This document shows positions 53,395 through 63,632 of a stretch of DNA of 64,000 nt, one piece after another. The number at the start of each line of letters is the position of its first letter. Position 1 is the first letter of the stretch. The notes below the pieces were generated by a model. The model was given only the letters and a program-made list of their open reading frames with translations. It was not told where the DNA came from and made no database searches. Origin of the DNA: Mesorhizobium japonicum MAFF 303099 (GTDB taxonomy: Bacteria; Pseudomonadota; Alphaproteobacteria; Rhizobiales; Rhizobiaceae); NCBI RefSeq assembly GCF_000009625.1, contig NC_002678.2, positions 5,922,001 to 5,986,000 of the forward strand, in the 5' to 3' direction. Position numbers and translations under genes: made by a program.

Positions 53395-54723
53395 TTACTC
53401 GGCGGGAACGATATCCGCCGGCAGGCTGTCGTCGGCCGTGCCGGCCAAAGCCCTGGCGAGCTTGGCCTCATCGAGCTCGCCTTCCCAGCGCGCGACGACC
53501 AGCGTGGCGACGGCATTGCCGATGAAGTTGGTCAGCGCCCGGCATTCCGACATGAAGCGGTCGACGCCGAGGATCAGCGCCATGCCGGCGACCGGCACCG
53601 AAGGCACCACCGAAAGCGTCGCGGCAAGGGTGATGAAGCCGGCTCCAGTGATGCCGGCGGCACCCTTGGACGAGAGCATCGCCACCAGCAGCAACAGGAT
53701 CTGGTCGCCCATCGACAGATGGATGTTCGTCGCCTGCGCGATGAACAGCGCGGCAAGCGTCATGTAGATGTTGGTGCCGTCGAGGTTGAAGGAATAGCCG
53801 GTCGGGATGACCAGGCCGACCACCGAGCGCTTGGCGCCGGCCTTCTCCATCTTTTCCATCAGCGAGGGCAGGGCGGCTTCCGACGAGGAGGTGCCCAGCA
53901 CCAAGAGCAGCTCTTCCTTGATGTAGCGCAGCAGCGACAGGATGGAAAAGCCGTTGTAGCGGCAGACTGCGCCCAGGACGACGAACACGAACAGCAGCGA
54001 CGTCGCGTAGAAGGTGCCGACCAGCATGGCGAGGTTGATGACCGAGCCGATGCCGTATTTGCCGATGGTGAAGGCCATGGCGCCGAACGCACCGATGGGG
54101 GCGGCCTTCATCAAGACGCTGACCAGCTTGAACATCGGCGCCATCAGCGCCTGCAGGAAGTTGAGCACTGGTGCACCCTTGTCGCCGACCAGCGCCAGCG
54201 CGATGCCGAACAGCACCGAGAAGAACAGCACCTGCAAGATGTCGCCATCGGCGAAGGCGCCGACGATCGTGCCGGGGATGATGTTCATCAGGAATCCGGT
54301 GACCGATTGGTCATGCGCCTTGGCAGCATAGGTGTTGACGGTCGAGGCGTCGAGTGTTGCCGGGTCGATGTTGAAGCCGGCGCCGGGTTGTACGACATTG
54401 GCGACGACGAGGCCGATGATCAGCGCCAGCGTCGAGAAGGTGAGGAAGTAGAGCATCGCCTTGCCGGCGACGCGGCCGACCTTCTGCAGGTCGCTCATGC
54501 CGGCGATGCCGGTCGCCACCGTCAGGAAGATGACGGGGGCGATGATCATTTTGACCAGCTTGATGAAGGCGTCGCCGAGCGGCTTCATGCTCTCGCCGAT
54601 CGATGGATAGTAGTGGCCGAGCAGGATGCCGACGGTGATCGCCACCAGCACCTGCACGTAGAGTTGGGCATAAAGGGGCTTGCGCTGCGCGGCAGCCGCG
54701 CCTGATTGGTCTGCGATGTGCAT
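53395..54723 (-). CDS. dctA: C4-dicarboxylate transporter
   Basis: Proton/cation symporter of 442 residues for succinate, fumarate and malate, inner membrane. DctA landmarks: [22 protein letters not shown] at the N-terminus (split here over the first helix), [19 protein letters not shown], the serine-rich [14 protein letters not shown] hairpin, and [21 protein letters not shown]. The ATG at 54723 has GGGAGA five bases upstream; the open frame beyond is the promoter. Divergent from dctBD. A sigma-54 -24/-12 match and two DctD-type sites precede it, giving dicarboxylate-induced expression. In rhizobia this gene is essential for bacteroid nutrition. Confidence 0.95.
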   Translation of the reverse strand: MHIADQSGAAAAQRKPLYAQLYVQVLVAITVGILLGHYYPSIGESMKPLGDAFIKLVKMIIAPVIFLTVATGIAGMSDLQKVGRVAGKAMLYFLTFSTLALIIGLVVANVVQPGAGFNIDPATLDASTVNTYAAKAHDQSVTGFLMNIIPGTIVGAFADGDILQVLFFSVLFGIALALVGDKGAPVLNFLQALMAPMFKLVSVLMKAAPIGAFGAMAFTIGKYGIGSVINLAMLVGTFYATSLLFVFVVLGAVCRYNGFSILSLLRYIKEELLLVLGTSSSEAALPSLMEKMEKAGAKRSVVGLVIPTGYSFNLDGTNIYMTLAALFIAQATNIHLSMGDQILLLLVAMLSSKGAAGITGAGFITLAATLSVVPSVPVAGMALILGVDRFMSECRALTNFIGNAVATLVVARWEGELDEAKLARALAGTADDSLPADIVPAE

Positions 54724-54799
54724 CGAACTCTCCCTGGCCGGATGGACGGAACCCGCCCTGCGTGACTTCTCCCATCGCGGCGTTCCGGTCGCCCGCCGC

Positions 54800-54815
54800 T
54801 GGCAAGGAGTTTGCA
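54800..54815 (+). promoter_or_regulatory. Sigma-54-like -24/-12 element facing dctB
   Basis: TGGCAAGGAGTTTGCA on the plus strand matches TGGCACG-N4-TTGCW at every fixed position but one, with correct GG-GC spacing. It overlaps the -12 region of the dctA promoter on the opposite strand. Activity is unproven. Confidence 0.45.
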
Positions 54816-54827
54816 AGCGCTGTGCCA
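54812..54827 (-). promoter_or_regulatory. Sigma-54 -24/-12 promoter of dctA
   Basis: On the minus strand TGGCACAGCGCTTGCA matches the sigma-54 consensus TGGCACG-N4-TTGCW apart from one base. It predicts a start site near 54800 and a leader of roughly 80 bases before the dctA ATG. Upstream lie two DctD-type sites. Confidence 0.85.
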
Positions 54828-54879
54828 GATCGGGGAAAGCCCGGAATCCAGGGGTTCCAGGCGTCCTTCGGTGGAGGCG

Positions 54880-54897
54880 TGTGCGGATTTCCGCACA
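54880..54897. promoter_or_regulatory. DctD upstream activator site 1
   Basis: Palindrome TGTGCGGATTTCCGCACA with 8-base arms, 53 bases upstream of the dctA -24 element. Size and symmetry fit the DctD enhancer sites described for rhizobial dctA. Confidence 0.75.
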
Positions 54898-54910
54898 GGA
54901 GGCGTTTGCC

Positions 54911-54928
54911 TGGGCGGAATTTCGCATT
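54911..54928. promoter_or_regulatory. DctD upstream activator site 2
   Basis: TGGGCGGAATTTCGCATT is a degenerate copy of site 1 (12 of 18 positions shared). The centres are 31 bases apart, about three helical turns, matching the tandem arrangement known for DctD. Confidence 0.65.
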
Positions 54929-55013
54929 AGAGTGACGGCAAGGCCGCGAGAAAAGAAGGAGAGGGCAGACGTCGCAAGCAAGCACCGATAGGCGCGCCGC
55001 GGCCGGTGGCGAC

Positions 55014-56834
55014 TTGCTCCGCGAGGCTGTGGCCCGGCTGCGCGATGGCCGCTGGCTTGTTATCGTCATTGCTCTTGCGATCCTGGCGGGCGCGATCGCC
55101 ATCGCTGGGCGCATCGCCACCGGCCAGGCGACCAATGACCTGCGCGATAGCGCCCTTGCCGCCCTGCCGCTGGCGGCGGGAACCCTGACCGGCGAAATCG
55201 AAAAGCAGCGCCTGGTTCCCTTGGTACTGGCCCGCGACGATGCGGTGCGCGGTGCGCTGCGCCGGGCCGGAAAGATGCAGGAAGCCGCCCTCAACGACAA
55301 GCTTAAGGCGATCGCCGGCGATGCCTCGGCATCCGCCATCTATGTCATCGATACTGCGGGCATCGCCATATCGGCCAGCAATGCCGGCGAGCCGACCAGC
55401 TTTGTCGGCATAGACTATAATTTCCGCCACTATTTCAACGAGGCGATGTCAAAAGGTTCGGCCAGCCAGTATGGCCTCGGCACGATCAGTGGCCGGCCGG
55501 GTCTCTACCTTGCCAGCCGCGTCGACGACAATGGCAAGCCGCTGGGCGTAGCGGTGCTGAAGGTCGAGCTTGACGGCGTCGAGGCTAATTGGCGCTCCAG
55601 CGGTTTTCTTGTTTTCGTCACCGACGAACGCGGCGTCGTGCTGGCAACCAGCCAGCCCGAATGGCGGTTTCATGCGCTGGCGCCGCTCTCCGCGGAAGAC
55701 GCCGCAACTGCCCATGAGCAGCTGCAACTGCCGGACGCCGCCTTCGAACCTCTGCCGATACGACGCGGTGCCGGTGATGGCCTGGCGACCATCGACGGCC
55801 CCGGCAAGCCGCGCCAGTTTGTCGAGGTGGTGCAGGATCTGTCCGGTGCGGTTCCCGGCTGGCGCCTTTGGCTGCTGACGCCGGCGGATCCCGCTCTCTC
55901 GTCCGCCGCCAACACGGCGCGGCTGACGACGCTGCTCGGGCTGCTGCTGACCGGCCTGCTTGCCTACGTATTCACAAGGCGCCGCCGCACACGCCGTCTG
56001 CGGCAGGAGGCGCTGGCGCGCATGAATGCCGAGCTGGAAAGCCGGGTTAGCACACGGACAGCCGAACTGACCCGCTCCAACATCGCGCTCGCCGGCGAGA
56101 TCGCCGAGCGTGAAAATGCCGAAGCCAAGGTCCGCCGGCTGCGCGACGATCTTGCCCAGGCCAACAGGCTCTCCATCCTCGGCCAGATCGCTGCCGGCGT
56201 GGCGCATGAGATCAACCAGCCGGTCGCTGCGATCCGCACCTATGCCGAGAATGCCGGCCGCTTCCTCGAAACCGGCAAGACCGAACCGGCGAGCGGCAAT
56301 CTGACCTCGATCGTCTCGATGACCGAACGCATCGGCGCCATCACCAACACGCTGCGCACCTTCGCGCGCCGGCCCGGTGTCGCCGCGTCGCCACTGCCGG
56401 TGCGCGAGGCGATCGACGGCGCGCTATCGCTACTCTCCGGCCGCATTCGCGATTCCGGTGTCACCATCGTCAAGCCGCTCGGTACCGCCTCGCCGATGGT
56501 GATGGCAAGCCGCATCCGGCTGGAGCAGATCCTCGTCAACCTGTTGCAGAACGCGCTCGACGCCATGAAGGACCAGCCCGATCCCCGCATCGAGATCGAC
56601 CTCGCCCAGCGCGACGACCGGGTGTTGATTTCGGTGCGCGACAACGGTCCCGGTCTTGGGCCGGAAGCGGCTGGCAATCTGTTCATGCCGTTCCAGACCA
56701 CCAAGGAGAAGGGGCTCGGCCTCGGGCTGGTGATCTCGCAGGAGATCGCCCAGGAATTGGGCGGCACGCTCCGGCTCGATCCCGACAGCACCAGAGGCGC
56801 GTCCTTCACCATCGATTTGAGGCGAATCGAATGA
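55014..56834 (+). CDS. dctB: C4-dicarboxylate sensor histidine kinase
   Basis: Membrane sensor kinase of about 606 residues. First membrane helix at about 14-34, periplasmic double-Cache sensor domain at about 35-300 ([35 protein letters not shown]), second helix at about 302-322, then a coiled coil and the transmitter. The H-box is [14 protein letters not shown] (about residue 398), with N-box [10 protein letters not shown] and G-boxes DNGPGLG and GLGLGLVIS. The start is uncertain: no ATG is available and I use the TTG at 55014, which has only a weak ribosome-binding site. It phosphorylates DctD, whose gene overlaps its stop by 4 bases. Confidence 0.92.
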   Translation: MLREAVARLRDGRWLVIVIALAILAGAIAIAGRIATGQATNDLRDSALAALPLAAGTLTGEIEKQRLVPLVLARDDAVRGALRRAGKMQEAALNDKLKAIAGDASASAIYVIDTAGIAISASNAGEPTSFVGIDYNFRHYFNEAMSKGSASQYGLGTISGRPGLYLASRVDDNGKPLGVAVLKVELDGVEANWRSSGFLVFVTDERGVVLATSQPEWRFHALAPLSAEDAATAHEQLQLPDAAFEPLPIRRGAGDGLATIDGPGKPRQFVEVVQDLSGAVPGWRLWLLTPADPALSSAANTARLTTLLGLLLTGLLAYVFTRRRRTRRLRQEALARMNAELESRVSTRTAELTRSNIALAGEIAERENAEAKVRRLRDDLAQANRLSILGQIAAGVAHEINQPVAAIRTYAENAGRFLETGKTEPASGNLTSIVSMTERIGAITNTLRTFARRPGVAASPLPVREAIDGALSLLSGRIRDSGVTIVKPLGTASPMVMASRIRLEQILVNLLQNALDAMKDQPDPRIEIDLAQRDDRVLISVRDNGPGLGPEAAGNLFMPFQTTKEKGLGLGLVISQEIAQELGGTLRLDPDSTRGASFTIDLRRIE

Positions 56835-58213
56835 ACGAGGGATCACGGAGGGTGGCGCTCGTCGAGGACGATGCCGACCTGCTGCACGCCACCACGCAAT
56901 TGCTCGAGCTCGCCGGTTTCACCGTGGTTGCGCGCGAGGCCGCCGAGGCCGCATTTGCCGTCGTCGACAGAGACTTCGACGGCGTGGTTGTCACCGACAT
57001 CCGCATGCCGGGCATGAACGGCTTGCAGCTGTTCGATCGCATTAAGGCGATCGACCCGGACATACCGGTGATCCTGGTCACCGGGCATGGCGATGTCGAT
57101 CTGGCTGTCGCCGCGCTCAAGGACGGTGTCTACGACTTCATCCCAAAACCCTATGCCGGAGACCGCCTTGTCGAGGCGCTGAAACGGGCATCGGAGAAGC
57201 GGCGGCTGGTGATGGAGAACCGGCGGCTGCGCGAAGCCGCCGCACTAGCTGCCGACGGCCTGCCGCTGATCGGCGAGGCGCCGGCCATCCGGCGGCTGCG
57301 CGAAACCTTGCGCCAGATCGCCGACATGGATGTCGACGTGCTGGTGGAAGGCGAGACGGGAACCGGCAAGGAAGTGGTGGCCGACCTCCTGCACCGTTGG
57401 GGCCGGCGGCATTCCAAACCCTTCGTGGCGCTGAATTGCGGTGCCTTGCCGGAAACCGTCATTGAAAGCGAGCTGTTCGGCCACGAGGCCGGCGCGTTTA
57501 CCGGCGCGCAGCGGCGGCGGATCGGCCGCGTCGAACATTCCAGCGGCGGCACGCTGTTCCTCGACGAGATCGAATCCATGCCGCCGGCCCTGCAGGTCAA
57601 GCTGCTGCGGGTGCTGGAGACGCGCAGCCTCACGCCGCTTGGCTCGAACGAGATCCGGCGCCTCGATCTGAGGGTCGTGGCGGCGACTAAGGTCGATCTC
57701 GGCCGGCCCGATCAGCGCGGCGATTTCCGTGAGGACCTCTATTTCCGCCTCAACGTGGTGACGCTACGGATTCCGCCCCTGCGCGAGCGGCGCGGCGACA
57801 TTCCGATGCTGTTCGGCCATTTCCTCGGTAAGGCCGCCGAGCGGTTCGGCCGGCCTGTCGCCAAGGTGAATGCCGCGGTGAGCGATCATCTCCAGTCGCA
57901 TGCCTGGCCGGGCAATGTCCGCGAGCTCGCCCATTTCGCCGATCGCGTCACGCTCGGTCTTGGGCCTGACGACGAGACGAAAGCGGTTCCCCCGCAATCG
58001 GAGCCTCCCGCCTCGCTGCCGGAACGCGTGGGCCATTACGAGGCGCAGCTCATTCGTGAGGCGCTGCGCGACCATGGCGGCGATGTGCGCAGCGCCATCG
58101 ACGCGCTCGGCGTGCCGCGCAAGACTTTTTACGACAAGCTCAAGCGCTACGGCATTGCCGCATCCGAATTCCGCAACGGCGGCGATCCGCACCCTGTTCG
58201 AGAGCAGACATAG
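56831..58213 (+). CDS. dctD: C4-dicarboxylate response regulator, sigma-54 activator
   Basis: NtrC-type activator of 460 residues. The receiver domain (about 5-125) has the phosphoacceptor Asp56 in [12 protein letters not shown] and the conserved lysine in DFIPKPYAG. The AAA+ domain shows Walker [12 protein letters not shown], the sigma-54 loop GAFTGA in [12 protein letters not shown] (about residue 220), Walker [12 protein letters not shown] and the sensor region [21 protein letters not shown] Fis-type HTH closes the protein ([20 protein letters not shown]). It would bind the tandem sites at 54880-54928 and drive dctA. Confidence 0.95.
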   Translation: MNEGSRRVALVEDDADLLHATTQLLELAGFTVVAREAAEAAFAVVDRDFDGVVVTDIRMPGMNGLQLFDRIKAIDPDIPVILVTGHGDVDLAVAALKDGVYDFIPKPYAGDRLVEALKRASEKRRLVMENRRLREAAALAADGLPLIGEAPAIRRLRETLRQIADMDVDVLVEGETGTGKEVVADLLHRWGRRHSKPFVALNCGALPETVIESELFGHEAGAFTGAQRRRIGRVEHSSGGTLFLDEIESMPPALQVKLLRVLETRSLTPLGSNEIRRLDLRVVAATKVDLGRPDQRGDFREDLYFRLNVVTLRIPPLRERRGDIPMLFGHFLGKAAERFGRPVAKVNAAVSDHLQSHAWPGNVRELAHFADRVTLGLGPDDETKAVPPQSEPPASLPERVGHYEAQLIREALRDHGGDVRSAIDALGVPRKTFYDKLKRYGIAASEFRNGGDPHPVREQT

Positions 58214-58282
58214 AAATTGCGCCAAAGGTGTTGCGCTTCGCAACGCTTCAATCCTACCCAGCCAAGCATTCCAGAAAGAGCC

Positions 58283-58705
58283 ATGAACACGACACTCGAA
58301 ACGACGGCAAACCCCTTGCCGGAAGACCTTGCCTTTCTCGCCGAACGACTGACGGCGTTCAACGACGGCGATGTCGGCGCGTCCGAAAGAAAAGCACTCG
58401 CTGTGTTCGTGCGCGACGGGAATGGCGCGGTCGTCGCCGGCATTTCGGGATACACCGCCTGGGGTTGGCTTTACGTGCAATGGCTGTGGGTCGATGAAAG
58501 GCTGCGCGGCCAGCAAATGGCCGGCAGAATGCTGGACGCGGCCGAGCAGGAAGCCGTGGCGCGCGGCTGCAACAACGCCTGGATCGACACCTTCAATCCC
58601 AACGCCGCCAAGGTCTACCAGCGCCAGGGCTATCAGCCCTTCGGCACGCTGGCCGATTTCCCCGTCGGCCGCAGCCGCATCTTCCTGCAGAAGAAACTGG
58701 TTTAA
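58283..58705 (+). CDS. GNAT-family N-acetyltransferase
   Basis: Acetyltransferase of 140 residues. The acetyl-CoA-binding motif A is seen in [20 protein letters not shown] (R-G-Q-x-x-A type), followed by [20 protein letters not shown] and QRQGYQPFG typical of motif B. The substrate is unknown. The ATG at 58283 follows an AGAAAGAG sequence, 69 bases after dctD. Its TAA stop and the anmK stop overlap within a TTAA palindrome, so there is no room for a separate terminator. Confidence 0.85.
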   Translation: MNTTLETTANPLPEDLAFLAERLTAFNDGDVGASERKALAVFVRDGNGAVVAGISGYTAWGWLYVQWLWVDERLRGQQMAGRMLDAAEQEAVARGCNNAWIDTFNPNAAKVYQRQGYQPFGTLADFPVGRSRIFLQKKLV

Positions 58706-59817
58706 CCTGCCAGCTTTCCGCCGCGCATCGGCTGCGGCGCGCCGGTGGTGCTTGGAAAACTGATCGGCATGCCGCGCAGCACGCGCACCGCGAGGAAGGC
58801 AAAGCACTCTGCCTCCACCGCGTCGCCGCTCCAGCCGAGGCTTTCCGCCTGCACCACTTCGACTCCGGCACGGCTGGCGAGCATCGCCATCATCGTCGGG
58901 TTGTGGCGGCCGCCGCCGCTGACCACCAATTTCTTCGGCCGAGTGGGCAAGAGGTCGAGCGCCTTGCCAACGGCGCCGGCCGTGAAGGCGGTGAGCAGGG
59001 CCGCGCCATCCTCGGCATTGAGGCCATCCGCCATGGCGGCGCCGAAATCGAAACGGTCCAGCGATTTGGGATAGGGCTTGGTCAGATAAGGGTGCTGCAG
59101 CAGCTTGGCGAGCCGGGCCTCGTCGACTGTTCCCGCACGGCCAAGCGCGCCGTCACGATCCATGTCGCCGAGGCCCTTCGATTTGATGAAATCGTTGAGC
59201 GGCGCGTTGGCGGGGCCGGTGTCGAAGGCGACGACATTGTCGGCGCCGTCCCACCAGGTGATGTTGGCGACGCCGCCGAGATTGAGCACGGCCACCTCGC
59301 CACTGGCGCCGGCGCTGCGCATCAACGCGGTGTGATAGGCTGCGGCCAGAGGCGCGCCTTGCCCGCCGGCGCGCATGTCGGCCGAGCGGAAATCATAGGC
59401 GACCTTCGTGCTCAACAGGGAATGCATCAGCTCGCCGTCACCCAGCTGTCTGGTCTGGCCGAGCCGCCCCACCTGCGGCGCGCGATGCAGCACCGTCTGG
59501 CCGTGAAAGCCGACGACGCCGATATCGGCCATCGTCATGCCATAGCCCTCGACCAATTCCTTCACCGCCGCCGACTGGGCACGCGTCAGCGCCTCCTCGG
59601 CCTTGCGGAAGATCGCCGGCTCCGGCCCGACAAAATTCCAGGCCCGCGCCGCCGTCAGCGTCTCTTCCAGCAGCGAGCGGATCGATTGGGGATAGGGCAT
59701 CAGCCGGTAGGTGCCGAAATCGTCGATGCGCTCGCCATCGGTCTTGATCAGCGCGACGTCGATATTGCCGTCAAGCACGGTGCCGGTCATCAGGCCGACG
59801 GCCCAGATTGGTTCCAT
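58702..59817 (-). CDS. anmK: Anhydro-N-acetylmuramic acid kinase
   Basis: Kinase of 371 residues that opens and phosphorylates 1,6-anhydro-MurNAc in cell-wall recycling. The start [20 protein letters not shown] corresponds to the family's MTGTSLDG motif with small changes; [38 protein letters not shown] and [14 protein letters not shown] are further family landmarks. It is the last gene of a leftward set: Dpp-type transporter, serine hydrolase, anmK. It abuts the hydrolase gene (ATG and stop overlapping by one base). Confidence 0.9.
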   Translation of the reverse strand: MEPIWAVGLMTGTVLDGNIDVALIKTDGERIDDFGTYRLMPYPQSIRSLLEETLTAARAWNFVGPEPAIFRKAEEALTRAQSAAVKELVEGYGMTMADIGVVGFHGQTVLHRAPQVGRLGQTRQLGDGELMHSLLSTKVAYDFRSADMRAGGQGAPLAAAYHTALMRSAGASGEVAVLNLGGVANITWWDGADNVVAFDTGPANAPLNDFIKSKGLGDMDRDGALGRAGTVDEARLAKLLQHPYLTKPYPKSLDRFDFGAAMADGLNAEDGAALLTAFTAGAVGKALDLLPTRPKKLVVSGGGRHNPTMMAMLASRAGVEVVQAESLGWSGDAVEAECFAFLAVRVLRGMPISFPSTTGAPQPMRGGKLAG

Positions 59818-60824
59818 TATTGAACTCCATTCATCAGATCGCCGACCGTCTGCCGCAGCGAGATGATTCCGCTGTCGAAATGACGTGTCGGATGGATCCG
59901 GTTGGTGAGCAAGGTCCACACCTTGCCGCTGTCGAAATCGATCCACAGTCCGGTGCCGGTGAAGCCGGTATGGCCGATGGTTCCCGGGCTGCACAAGGCC
60001 CCGCCGGACCAGCCGTCGTAAGGGCACTCCCAGCCATGAGTGCGGGTGGCGGACAAGGGCGCGCGCATCAGCGCGATCGAACGTTCGCTCGCACCTGTGC
60101 CGGTCAGCAGATTCTGCGCGAAATCCAGCACCGAAGCCGCAGTGCCGAACAGGCCGGCATGACCGGCGCCTTGCAGCGCCGAGCAATTGTCGTCGTGTAC
60201 CTCGCCGGACAGCACGCGATGACGCCACGTGCAGTCCTCGGTCGCCGCGGCGATATCCGGCGCGGTGGACCAGGCAAAGCCGGCGCCGGGATCCATGTCG
60301 CGGATGGTCTTGCCCGACAGCCGCTCGAGGGCAAAGCCGAGCAGGATGAAATTGATGTCGGAATAGACGGGTTCACGGGCCCGCCATTCGCGCTGCAGGA
60401 TGAAGGCACGCAACAATTCGGGATCGCGTCCGTAAGTGTAGATCGGCTCGACGGCCGGAAACGGCGTCTGATGGGCGAGGCACTGGCGAAACGTCACCTT
60501 CCGCTCCCACGCCCATTGATCATACTGGCGAAGGTCGGGCAGAACCGAGATCAGTGGCGCGTCGAGATCGATGACGCCGTCTTCCGCCAGCGCCAGGATG
60601 CGCGGCGTGGTGAAGATGACTTTGGTCAGGGACGCCAGGTCGAACCAGGTTTCGACGGTCATTGGCCGCTGCTTCGGCACGAGTTGCGCCGAGCCGATTG
60701 CCCTGACGATGCGGTGGCCGTTCTTGTCGGCAATGCCGAGCACGCCGCCGGGAATGCGCTTGTTGGAAACGGCTGTTGCGAGTGGTTGGAAAGCGCTGTC
60801 GAAGAGCTGGGCAAGGTCGCTCAA
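59817..60824 (-). CDS. Class C beta-lactamase-fold serine hydrolase
   Basis: Penicillin-recognising-enzyme fold protein of 335 residues. The nucleophile SxxK motif is in [11 protein letters not shown], the YxN-like motif is YSDINF (Asp in place of Asn) and the third motif appears as IGHTGFTG. No signal peptide is evident, so it is probably cytoplasmic or lipid-free. Translation starts at a TTG at 60824, supported by GGAGG six bases upstream. Between anmK and a peptide-type ABC importer it probably cleaves a peptide or ester in muropeptide recycling; true beta-lactam resistance is not implied. Confidence 0.83.
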   Translation of the reverse strand: MSDLAQLFDSAFQPLATAVSNKRIPGGVLGIADKNGHRIVRAIGSAQLVPKQRPMTVETWFDLASLTKVIFTTPRILALAEDGVIDLDAPLISVLPDLRQYDQWAWERKVTFRQCLAHQTPFPAVEPIYTYGRDPELLRAFILQREWRAREPVYSDINFILLGFALERLSGKTIRDMDPGAGFAWSTAPDIAAATEDCTWRHRVLSGEVHDDNCSALQGAGHAGLFGTAASVLDFAQNLLTGTGASERSIALMRAPLSATRTHGWECPYDGWSGGALCSPGTIGHTGFTGTGLWIDFDSGKVWTLLTNRIHPTRHFDSGIISLRQTVGDLMNGVQ

Positions 60825-60857
60825 TGCCGACCTCCATTGGAGAGGCCGAGATCCTTA

Positions 60858-61016
60858 GCGCCCCCCTCTGTCCTACCGGACATCTCGCCCACGAGGGGGG
60901 AGATCAGCAGCGTTGATGTTCCGCCAACTTTCCAACGTTGGAGATTGGCGAAAGCCGCGACGACATCCGATCTCCCCCTATGTGAGGGAGATGCCCGGCA
61001 GGGCAGAGGGGGGCGC
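60858..61016. repeat. RIME-like intergenic palindromic element
   Basis: The gap between the serine hydrolase and the Dpp-type ATPase holds a long imperfect palindrome. The outer arms GCGCCCCCCTCTG (60858-60870) and CAGAGGGGGGCGC (61004-61016) are perfectly complementary; inner parts (CCGGACATCTC / GAGATGCCCGG and GGGGGGAGATC / GATCTCCCCC) also pair. It resembles rhizobial RIME-type repeats and is non-coding. Confidence 0.75.
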
Positions 61017-61047
61017 TGTCCCGCCAACCTCAGATATCCCAGGGCCA

Positions 61048-62793
61048 TCATGCCTCAACCCTCGCCATATGATCGCTGCCGAACTGCTCCCATTGCGCCG
61101 GCGCTGGCTCGAAACCCTGCGGGCGCACAAGCGACGGCACCTGGCGTGTGTCCAGTTCGAAATGCTCGCGCCGTCGCTCGATGGTCGGAACCGCTGCGAT
61201 CAGTTTCTTCGTATAGGAATGCTTCGGCTCCGACAGCACCGAGGCCGCATCGCCGATCTCGACGATCTGGCCGGCAAAGATGACGGCGATGCGGTGCGCG
61301 ATCCGCTCGACCACCGCCATGTCGTGCGAGATGAAGAGATAGGCCAGTCCGAACTCGCGTTGCAGCTCGACCAGCAGCTCCAGCACCTTGGCCTGCACCG
61401 AGACATCGAGCGCCGACACTGCTTCATCGAGAACTACCACGGACGGGTTGAGCATCAGCGCGCGGGCAATGCACAGCCTCTGCCGTTGGCCGCCGGAGAA
61501 TTCATGCGGATAGCGCTCCAGGCTATTCCTGGGCAGGCCGACGCGCTCCAGCAGGCCCGCCATCCTGGCGCGTGTTTCTGCATTCACCCGGCCGCCGTTG
61601 GCGATCACCGGCTCGGCCAGGATGCTTTCGATGGTCAGCCTTGGATTGAGCGAGGCATAGGGATTCTGGAACACCATCTGCACGGGCTTGGCGCTGCGCT
61701 CCGCGGAAGCCGCTCGTGCGCCGACCGAGAAGCTGCCGCGCGTCGAGCGCACCAGCCCGAGGACCGCCTTAGCGGTGGTCGATTTGCCCGAACCGCTTTC
61801 GCCGACGATGGCCAGCGTCTCACCCGGCATCAGGTCGAAGTCGACGCCATCGACGGCATGCACGGCGCCGGTGGCGCGGCTGAAGAAATTGCTCTTGAGA
61901 GGGAACCGCACCACCAGGCCCTCAACCTTCAAGGCGGGTTCCATGCGCTCGTCCTTGTCGCGTTGTCCGTCCGCGCGCGTCGCGCTTCCCCTGGCGAAAT
62001 GCGGCACGTCCTGCAGCAGGTGCTGCGTGTAGGGGTGCCGCGGTCTGTCGAGGATATGGTTCAGCTCGCCCTGTTCGACAGCTTGCCCATTCTGCATCAC
62101 CAGCACCTTGTCGGCGATGCCGGCAACCAGGCCGATATCGTGGGTGATGAAGATGACAGACATGCCTGTTTCGCGCTTCAACTCGGCCAGCAGCGCCATG
62201 ATCTGTGCCTGCACGGTGACGTCGAGCGCGGTGGTCGGCTCGTCGGCGATCAGCAGGCGCGGATTGCAGGCGAGCGCAATGGCGATCATCACCCTTTGCA
62301 GCATGCCGCCCGACAGCTGGTTTGGCGTGTATTTCAGCCGCCGCGCGGCATCGGGAATGCGCACGCGATCGAGCGCATCCTTAGCTGCGGCCGTGGCTTG
62401 CCGGCCGGTCAGTCCGCGATGCAGCCGAAACGATTCCTCGATCTGCGTGCCGATGGTCAGCACCGGGTTCAGCGAGGTCATCGGCTCCTGGAAGATCATG
62501 CCGATCTCGGCGCCGCGAATACCGGTCAGCTGCGGTTCGGTCGCACTTATCAGGTCGAAGAGGCTGCCGTCGGCCCGCTTCAGCTTCATCGCTCCGCCAG
62601 TGATGCGGCCGCCACCGAAATCGATGAGCCGGTTGATCGACAGCGCGGTGACGGATTTGCCTGAACCACTCTCACCAACAATGGCCAGCGTTTCGCCATC
62701 GGCAAGGTCGAAACTGACGCCGCGCACCACCTCATTGGCGTGCGGATCGCGGCCGAAGCCGACGCACAGATCGCGAACGGACAGCAACGTCAT
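61048..62793 (-). CDS. Dpp/Opp-type ABC transporter with two fused ATP-binding domains
   Basis: ATPase of 581 residues in which the DppD-like and DppF-like subunits are one chain, as in GsiA/YejF. Domain 1 (about 1-265): Walker A GESGSGKSV, signature LSGGMLQRVMIAIAL, Walker B LLIADEPTTALD. Domain 2 (about 285-560): GESGSGKST, FSGGQRQRLCIARAL, VVVLDEAVSALD. Each ends with the oligopeptide-transporter tail pattern (HPYTQHLL, HSYTKKLI). It overlaps the DppC-like stop by 4 bases. Probable cargo: cell-wall peptides or muropeptides, given anmK downstream (inference). Confidence 0.92.
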   Translation of the reverse strand: MTLLSVRDLCVGFGRDPHANEVVRGVSFDLADGETLAIVGESGSGKSVTALSINRLIDFGGGRITGGAMKLKRADGSLFDLISATEPQLTGIRGAEIGMIFQEPMTSLNPVLTIGTQIEESFRLHRGLTGRQATAAAKDALDRVRIPDAARRLKYTPNQLSGGMLQRVMIAIALACNPRLLIADEPTTALDVTVQAQIMALLAELKRETGMSVIFITHDIGLVAGIADKVLVMQNGQAVEQGELNHILDRPRHPYTQHLLQDVPHFARGSATRADGQRDKDERMEPALKVEGLVVRFPLKSNFFSRATGAVHAVDGVDFDLMPGETLAIVGESGSGKSTTAKAVLGLVRSTRGSFSVGARAASAERSAKPVQMVFQNPYASLNPRLTIESILAEPVIANGGRVNAETRARMAGLLERVGLPRNSLERYPHEFSGGQRQRLCIARALMLNPSVVVLDEAVSALDVSVQAKVLELLVELQREFGLAYLFISHDMAVVERIAHRIAVIFAGQIVEIGDAASVLSEPKHSYTKKLIAAVPTIERRREHFELDTRQVPSLVRPQGFEPAPAQWEQFGSDHMARVEA

Positions 62794-63632
62794 GCCGGCG
62801 CCCTCCGCATCCTGGGGTCGAGAATATCGCGCAAGGCATCACCCAGCAGGTTGAAGCCGAGGATACTGATCATGATGGTCAGGCCCGGAAAAATCATCAG
62901 CCAGGGCGCGGTCTCCATCAGATTGCGGCTGTCGCTCAGCATCAGGCCGAGCGAGGCGGCGGGCGGCTGCGTGCCCAGCCCGAGGAAGCTCAAGCCGGCT
63001 TCCGTCAGCAGCGCCCAGGCCAGCGCCAGCGTCACCTGCACGGTCAGCGGCGCCACCAGATTGAGCAGCAGATGGCGGGTGACGATATAGCTCGAGCTGC
63101 TGCCGAAGGTGCGCGCGGCGTCGACAAATTCGCGGGCCTTCAGCGACAGGGCAGGGCCGCGCACCACGCGCGTGAAGATCGGCGTGTAGACGATGCCGAT
63201 GGCGACGACACTGGTCCATGTGCCCGGCCCGGCGACGGTGACGATGAGCAATGCCAGAAGGATCGCCGGAAAAGCCAGCAGCACGTCCATGATGCGCATC
63301 ACCAAGCCGTCCCAGCGGCGTCCGAGCCAGGCGGCCGCCAGCCCGAGCACGGTGCCGGCGAGGGTCGCGAAGGCCACCGAGAAGAAGGCGACCGTGAAGG
63401 ATTGGCCGATGCCGGCCATCAGCCGGCTGGCCACGTCGCGCCCGAACAGGTCAGTGCCCATCCAGTAGGCGCCATTGGGTGCGTGCAGCCGGTCGACGCG
63501 GAACTGCATGATCGGATTGTGCGGCGTCAGCCCGAACAGGCCGAGGATGGCGACCAGCAAATAGACGCCGACGATGACGCCGCCGACGCGGCCGCTGCCA
63601 TGGCCGAAGATGGCGCGCAGGATGCGCATCAC
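62790..63632 (-). CDS. Dpp-type ABC transporter permease (DppC-like)
   Basis: Inner-membrane permease of 280 residues. DppC features: YWMGTDLFGRDVASRLMAG after the first helix, and the coupling loop ALSLKAREFVDAARTFGSS. The start is either the GTG at 63632 (4-base GTGA overlap with the upstream permease stop) or the ATG at 63629. It ends with the DppC-type stretch LNLLGDALRDILDPRMRR. Coupled to the fused ATPase downstream. Confidence 0.92.
   Translation of the reverse strand: MMRILRAIFGHGSGRVGGVIVGVYLLVAILGLFGLTPHNPIMQFRVDRLHAPNGAYWMGTDLFGRDVASRLMAGIGQSFTVAFFSVAFATLAGTVLGLAAAWLGRRWDGLVMRIMDVLLAFPAILLALLIVTVAGPGTWTSVVAIGIVYTPIFTRVVRGPALSLKAREFVDAARTFGSSSSYIVTRHLLLNLVAPLTVQVTLALAWALLTEAGLSFLGLGTQPPAASLGLMLSDSRNLMETAPWLMIFPGLTIMISILGFNLLGDALRDILDPRMRRAPA

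Noticed and set aside
59817..60824. A true class C beta-lactamase resistance gene
   Set aside because: No signal peptide, an altered YxN motif, and its position between anmK and a peptide-type transporter point to cell-wall metabolism.
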